From an uncultured Lachnospiraceae bacterium (GTDB lineage: Bacteria; Bacillota; Clostridia; Lachnospirales; Lachnospiraceae), in NCBI GenBank assembly GCA_910589105.1, contig CAJUST010000030.1, positions 699 to 27,501 on the forward strand: a DNA stretch of 26,803 nucleotides, in the 5' to 3' direction. Under the pieces are notes generated by a model that saw only the letters and a list, made by a program, of their open reading frames with translations, had not been told where the DNA came from and did no database searches. Below, in pieces: positions 22,734-26,803 of the stretch (position 1 is the stretch's first letter; each line of letters begins with the position of its first letter). Both the position numbers and the translations under genes were made by a program.

Positions 22734-23805
22734 TTTTTGTGTCCCCCTGATTATCCTTCGCCATAAGAACCTGATGCCCCGCCGCTTTCAACAAACGGTT
22801 CATAACAGCCTGTCCGATTCCAAATGACCGGAAGCTTTCTGAATAAATGACGTCTGTTTCCATCTCATCAAATTCCCTCAAAATACGATATAAATTTCTC
22901 GCAATATGATCCACGTCTTTCCCGCTTCCTACCGTCAAAACGCGATCTCCCTGATAATATCCTATCGTCTCGTCCGTTCCAATTACGCCGACTTTTCTGC
23001 CTTGGCTTTGCTTCTCTCTAGTCAACGCATTAATTTTTTCTATTACATTTTTTTTCTTGCCTTCTATCACTATTAAATCTGCTTTTGGCGCATAATGGCG
23101 GTACTTCATGCCCGGCGCCTTTGGCCTTGCAGACGTATCTTTTGTCAAAATTGCAGGATCTGTCCAAACAGTTCCAATCTTCTCAGCCAACATGTCAGCC
23201 GTAATATATCCCGGCCTTAAAATCATTGGAGTTTCTTCAGTCAAATCCACAATCGTCGATTCTATCCCAATTCCTACTTCCCCGCCATCTAATATCAATG
23301 GTATCCTCCCATTCAAATCTTCTTTGACGTGAGCGGCCAATGTAGGACTTGGCCTGCCTGATTTATTTGCGCTGGGCGCCGCAATCAGACAGCCGCTCTC
23401 ACGAATCAATGCCAACGCCGTTTTATGAGCCGGCATCCGCACAGCAACCGTGTCTAAACCGCCTGTTGTCTCATAAGGCACAGCCTTTCCCTTTTTCACT
23501 ATAATCGTCAATGGACCGGGCCAGAATGCGTTTGAAAGAAGCTTTGCTTTTGCGGGAACGTCTTCCGCAATTTGATACATATCTTCAAATTCAGCAATAT
23601 GAACGATTAAAGGGTTGTCCGATGGCCGTCCTTTTGCCTCATAAATCTTTTTAGAGGCATTTGGATCACATGCGTTTGCCCCTAAACCATACACCGTTTC
23701 AGTTGGAAATGCGACCAACCCACCCGTTTTAATTATCTTTGCGGCCTCTCTTATCTGCCTAAAACATGCCGCGCAATCTTCTATTTTATATATTTTCGTT
23801 TCCAT
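22726..23805 (-). CDS. ywlC: Threonylcarbamoyl-AMP synthase (Sua5/YwlC type)
   Basis: A 359-residue enzyme that makes L-threonylcarbamoyladenylate from Thr, bicarbonate and ATP, the first step of t6A37 in ANN-decoding tRNAs. Residues 10-210 are the YrdC domain: GGLVAFPTETVYGLGANA, KIYEAKGRPSDNPLIVHI, GPLTIIVKK, RMPAHKTA and APSANKSGRPSPT. A linker with MKYRHYAPKA leads to the C-terminal Sua5 domain at about 240-350, so it is the long Sua5 form rather than TsaC. It lies 36 nt after the flippase gene. The ribosome-binding site is weak, but no better start precedes the domain. Confidence 0.93.
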   Translation of the reverse strand: METKIYKIEDCAACFRQIREAAKIIKTGGLVAFPTETVYGLGANACDPNASKKIYEAKGRPSDNPLIVHIAEFEDMYQIAEDVPAKAKLLSNAFWPGPLTIIVKKGKAVPYETTGGLDTVAVRMPAHKTALALIRESGCLIAAPSANKSGRPSPTLAAHVKEDLNGRIPLILDGGEVGIGIESTIVDLTEETPMILRPGYITADMLAEKIGTVWTDPAILTKDTSARPKAPGMKYRHYAPKADLIVIEGKKKNVIEKINALTREKQSQGRKVGVIGTDETIGYYQGDRVLTVGSGKDVDHIARNLYRILREFDEMETDVIYSESFRSFGIGQAVMNRLLKAAGHQVLMAKDNQGDTKIV

Positions 23806-23841
23806 ATATTAGAATATACCACAACCATCGGAAAAATGGAA

Positions 23842-25482
23842 TCACTTTTCTACCTTTAACAGATGGCTCTTTTTCGCTGCCGCAACCAGAAATCTCCCTT
23901 TTGGAAAGTTTGCAAGCTGATCTTCCCCTACCGCCCCAGTTTTCAAGATCGCCACTGCATAAACAATGACCGCCAAAAGAATCGATGGGATTAAACAGAT
24001 TACATTGCTTTTCACAAACATGCTAAGCCCCATATAAAAGCTGCGCGCGCAAATTCCCATCAAAAGAGCGGAAAGAAACGGCAATAGAAACATTGTCTTA
24101 AAATCCTCTTTTACGCCAATATACCGACGGACGCATATGCTGTTTAACACGCACATTAAGAATGAATATACAATCAGGCAGATTACAAGCGCATATAAAT
24201 CAAGTTCCGTAAACATAAGCAACACAACCAAAAGAACCGTCTGAACCACTAATGCAACCGCCGCATTCCGCACAGGCAGATTCACTTTTCCAATTCCCTG
24301 CAAAATGCCATTTGTCAGCGTTGACAACGAATAAAAAATAACCGTCACAGCAATCATTGCCAACAGCCTTGCCGCCATGTCTAATGTGTCTTTTTGCGGA
24401 AACAAAAGCTGCATAATTGGTTTCGCCAACACTGCCAGCCCCATCGCGGCAGGAATTGCAATCAGCATAGTCGTCCACATCGCATTCTCTGCCTTTTTTT
24501 TCGCCACTGCCCGGTTTCCCAATGCGCTGCTTTTTGATATAGTCGGAATCATCGCAGAAGATAGCGAAGCCGCAAGGGCAATCGGAATATTTATAATCAC
24601 CATCGCTTTTCCAGCAAACACGCCATAGGCCGTCGCTGTCTCTGCAACGCTAAGCCCTTTGGAATAAATCATTACTTTTGAATACACTGTCTGATTAAAA
24701 GATGTGCTGAAATTATAGATAAAGGTGCTTAAAATAATAGGCGTTACCGTAACTAGCATTCCTTTTAAAATGTCCTCATAAGTATCTATATAACGATGCC
24801 TGTCCTTTGCCATTCTGGTATGCAGCATTTTCCTGTTTAACGCATATACCGCAAGCATAAATAACAAAGCAATGACAACGCCGCTTCCTGTTCCAAGCGC
24901 GCTTCCTGCGGCGCCATAGATGGCTTTTGTGGTACTGCTCTTTGAAGAAGCCATTCCAATCAAAAGATGCGCCGCATATATGCTGATCACAGCATTCAAA
25001 ATCTGCTCAACAATCTGCGAAAATGAAGTCTGCACCATGGAACCATGCGCCTGAAAATATCCCCGCAGCACACCTGCAAAACCTGACAAAAAAATTGTTG
25101 GGGAGAATACTTTTAAAACAACTGCCGCTTCCCCTTCCAAAAACAATTCCGCGCCCAAAAAAGTAAATAAACTTGCAGCCCCGCCGATTACAAACACATA
25201 AATTAATGCGCAGTGAAAAATTCTATGCGCGCTGCGGTATTCTTTTAGGGCAAGTTTTGATGCGATAATTTTTGAAATTGCTGACGGAATGCTATAAGAT
25301 GAAAGCAACAATATAATCGTATAAATATTATATGCAGAAGTATAATATCCATTGCCTTCATCTCCTATAATGCTTGTCAGCGGACTTCTATATAAAATTC
25401 CAATAATGCGGCAAATAATTCCTGCCGCCGCTAAAATCCCTGCCTGTTTCAAGTAATTATTCCTGTTGCTTTTCTTAGCCAT
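23842..25482 (-). CDS. MurJ/SpoVB-family lipid flippase
   Basis: A 546-residue membrane protein with about 14 helices, of the MVF/polysaccharide-transporter superfamily. It starts with a short basic end and LKQAGILAAAGIICRIIGIL. The segment YRSPLTSIIGDEGNGYYTSA is characteristic of the YtgP/SpoVB group, which includes the Bacillus lipid II flippase YtgP (MurJ) and the spore cortex protein SpoVB. The length is close to YtgP. It should move lipid-linked wall precursors across the membrane; whether it acts in growth or sporulation cannot be told. It follows a strong promoter and heads the long operon. Confidence 0.88.
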   Translation of the reverse strand: MAKKSNRNNYLKQAGILAAAGIICRIIGILYRSPLTSIIGDEGNGYYTSAYNIYTIILLLSSYSIPSAISKIIASKLALKEYRSAHRIFHCALIYVFVIGGAASLFTFLGAELFLEGEAAVVLKVFSPTIFLSGFAGVLRGYFQAHGSMVQTSFSQIVEQILNAVISIYAAHLLIGMASSKSSTTKAIYGAAGSALGTGSGVVIALLFMLAVYALNRKMLHTRMAKDRHRYIDTYEDILKGMLVTVTPIILSTFIYNFSTSFNQTVYSKVMIYSKGLSVAETATAYGVFAGKAMVIINIPIALAASLSSAMIPTISKSSALGNRAVAKKKAENAMWTTMLIAIPAAMGLAVLAKPIMQLLFPQKDTLDMAARLLAMIAVTVIFYSLSTLTNGILQGIGKVNLPVRNAAVALVVQTVLLVVLLMFTELDLYALVICLIVYSFLMCVLNSICVRRYIGVKEDFKTMFLLPFLSALLMGICARSFYMGLSMFVKSNVICLIPSILLAVIVYAVAILKTGAVGEDQLANFPKGRFLVAAAKKSHLLKVEK

Positions 25483-25532
25483 AAAAGACCTCGCTTTTTG
25501 CCTGCGTACACCTGCATAATTTCTAATTCATT

Positions 25533-25561
25533 ATTATAGTAAATTGTAAAACTATAGTCAA
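25533..25561 (-). promoter_or_regulatory. Strong promoter of the flippase-ywlC-atp operon
   Basis: TTGACT (25556-25561), 17 bp, TATAAT (25533-25538) on the minus strand. The -35 begins just past the stop codon of the dipeptidase gene. ACTATAGT (25551-25558), a small palindrome, overlaps the -35. I see no comparably strong promoter between here and atpC. Confidence 0.85.
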
Positions 25562-25564
25562 ATT

Positions 25565-26515
25565 TTACCAGTTATTTCTTAATGTTTCCTGATATAAATT
25601 TAGAATATTTTTATAAAAAACAGCATCTAATTCACTTTCCAAAATCCCTCTTTTTTTCAATTCCCTCTCCAATAAATATAGCTTAGAGCAATCCGTCAAT
25701 TCTGATTCTCCTGAAAAACCATCAAAATCCGAGCCAAGACCCACGCAAGAAATCCCTCCAACCTGAATCATATGAAAAATATGATCTGCAATCCTTGACA
25801 CTTTACTGTAGTATACGCCATTTCGCGGTTTATTCTCTAAAAACAACCCATAAAAATTAATCCCTATCACTCCGCCTTTTTCCGCAATTTTTCGAATCAT
25901 ATCATCGCTTAAGTTCCGCTTATGCCCGCATAAAGTCGCCGCATTCGAATGGCTTGCCACAAAAGGTTTCTTCGCATAACGGAATACGTCATAAAATCCC
26001 GCTTCCGATAAATGTGATACATCAGGAATCATGCCTAATTTTTCCATTTTCGCCAGAAAGGAAATTCCCTTCTCCGTCAAACCCGCTTTTGTCGCCAAAG
26101 AATTATCATAATTCCAACAAAATGTCATCATTCTAATTCCGTCGTTATAAAACTCCTCTAGTTTTTCTTCCTTTCCTCCACAAACTTCCCCTTCTTCTAA
26201 AGTAAGCAGCGCCGATATTCGTCCCGCTTTCCTATTTTCTAAAATATCATCTATTGTTTTTACCTCGCGGATTTTATCACTATTCTTGTTTATTTCCTTT
26301 CTTATAAAATCAATCTGACCTTTAGCGCACTGAAAAGGGTTTTCTTCTTTTCCAATATCCGTAAATATCGCAAAATTCTGCAAAATATATCCGGCTTTCA
26401 TTAATCGCTCTAAATCAACACATAATTGATTCGAAGATAATTCTTCTACAAGACCTTGTTTTCTTCTACTATAAAGTTCTGAGACTGTATCACAGTGCAT
26501 ATCTATGATAGACAT
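25565..26515 (-). CDS. Membrane dipeptidase family (M19) hydrolase
   Basis: A 316-residue zinc hydrolase of the renal dipeptidase family, which cleaves dipeptides and in some cases beta-lactam-like bonds. The binuclear metal ligands are visible: H7 and D9 in IDMHCDT, bridging E108 in LTLEEGE, H168 in PDVSHLS and H189 in ASHSNAA. D263 in GLGSDFDGF is the conserved acid. There is no signal peptide, so it is cytosolic, as usual for bacterial members. The start is ATG with only a weak GAGAAA upstream. It is probably its own transcription unit; I found no clear promoter. Confidence 0.92.
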   Translation of the reverse strand: MSIIDMHCDTVSELYSRRKQGLVEELSSNQLCVDLERLMKAGYILQNFAIFTDIGKEENPFQCAKGQIDFIRKEINKNSDKIREVKTIDDILENRKAGRISALLTLEEGEVCGGKEEKLEEFYNDGIRMMTFCWNYDNSLATKAGLTEKGISFLAKMEKLGMIPDVSHLSEAGFYDVFRYAKKPFVASHSNAATLCGHKRNLSDDMIRKIAEKGGVIGINFYGLFLENKPRNGVYYSKVSRIADHIFHMIQVGGISCVGLGSDFDGFSGESELTDCSKLYLLERELKKRGILESELDAVFYKNILNLYQETLRNNW

Positions 26516-26591
26516 ATTTTCTCATTTCTTTTCTTTTTCTATTCCATTTAGTATATGTTTAACAAATGCCTATTAGGCGTATGTAAAAAAA

Positions 26592-26631
26592 AAGAATCCA
26601 TCATTCCTATATCAGGAATAATAAGACTCTT
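26592..26631 (-). terminator. Terminator of the tRNA-Glu/tRNA-Cys unit
   Basis: On the minus strand 26631-26592 folds into an 18-bp stem with several G-T pairs around the loop GATAT and is followed by nine T residues. It lies 17 nt past the tRNA-Cys 3' end. Confidence 0.93.
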
Positions 26632-26648
26632 TATAAATCCTTTATAAA

Positions 26649-26720
26649 AGGCGCAGACCGGATTTGAACCGGTGAATCAGGGTGTTGCAGACCCATGCCT
26701 TACCACTTGGCTACTGCGCC
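26649..26720 (-). tRNA. tRNA-Cys (GCA)
   Basis: A 72-nt cloverleaf. The acceptor stem is GGCGCAG with CTGCGCC, and the discriminator is T73. The anticodon loop reads CTGCAAC with GCA as anticodon, and the T loop is TTCAAAT. CCA is not encoded. It is co-transcribed with tRNA-Glu, 11 nt upstream. Confidence 0.96.
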
Positions 26721-26731
26721 TTATAAAAAAA

Positions 26732-26803
26732 TGACTCCAACGGGAATCGAACCCGTGTTACCGCCGTGAAAGGGCGATGTCTTAACCGCTTGACCATGGA
26801 GCC
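26732..26803 (-). tRNA. tRNA-Glu (TTC)
   Basis: A 72-nt cloverleaf ending exactly at the window edge. The acceptor stem is GGCTCCA with TGGAGTC (one G-T pair) and the discriminator is A73. The anticodon loop CCTTTCACG has TTC. CCA is not encoded. More tRNA genes and the promoter probably lie beyond the edge. Confidence 0.95.

Overview
The window looks like a chromosomal segment of a low-to-moderate GC anaerobic Firmicute, most likely a spore-forming clostridium of the Lachnospiraceae type. The reasons are strong AGGAGG ribosome-binding sites, near-consensus sigma-A promoters, tRNAs without encoded CCA, a MurJ/SpoVB-type flippase, a NiaR-regulated NAD operon, and an F-type ATP synthase whose c subunit carries the Na+-coupling signature. 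No phage, plasmid, complete insertion sequence or CRISPR is visible. Nearly all genes are on the minus strand; the exceptions are cysK and a HipA-like kinase gene.

Layout from left to right. Positions 1-215 are a 39-bp tandem repeat that runs off the left edge. 258-2946 is a minus-strand cluster: VanZ-like membrane protein, Sir2 deacylase and DUF951 protein, then rpsF-ssb-rpsR and a terminator. 2995-3198 is an initiator tRNA gene with its own consensus promoter and terminator. 3200-3743 is a very AT-rich gap that seems to hold a decayed gene. 3744-7208 is an Fe-S/cysteine region: nifS-nifU, the divergent cysK, a long palindrome, a diverged remnant of the 3' end of 23S rRNA, and an Rrf2-family regulator with three cysteines. 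7255-9612 holds a second long palindrome, gdhA with a hairpin leader, and a coiled-coil FlxA-like gene. 9682-13378 is the de novo NAD operon nadA-nadB-nadC-niaR. A lone HipA-like kinase gene follows on the plus strand and converges on atpC.

14691-25561 looks like one long operon: MurJ/SpoVB flippase, Sua5-type tRNA t6A enzyme, a low-molecular-weight phosphatase homologue without its catalytic cysteine, dCMP deaminase, atpZ, atpI and atpB-E-F-H-A-G-D-C. It starts at a TTGACT-N17-TATAAT promoter. The window ends with a membrane-dipeptidase-family gene, a strong terminator, and tRNA-Cys and tRNA-Glu.

Themes that link the genes: cysteine is made by CysK, desulfurated by NifS and built into Fe-S clusters on NifU; quinolinate synthase NadA is itself a [4Fe-4S] enzyme; and the Rrf2 protein is a candidate sensor of cluster or cysteine status. 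I did not find a clearly new multi-gene system. The observations most worth a second look are the 23S rRNA 3'-end remnant behind the Rrf2 gene, the Cys-to-Ala phosphatase homologue at the YwlE position, the orphan HipA-like kinase, and the FlxA-like gene with a possible sigma-D promoter.
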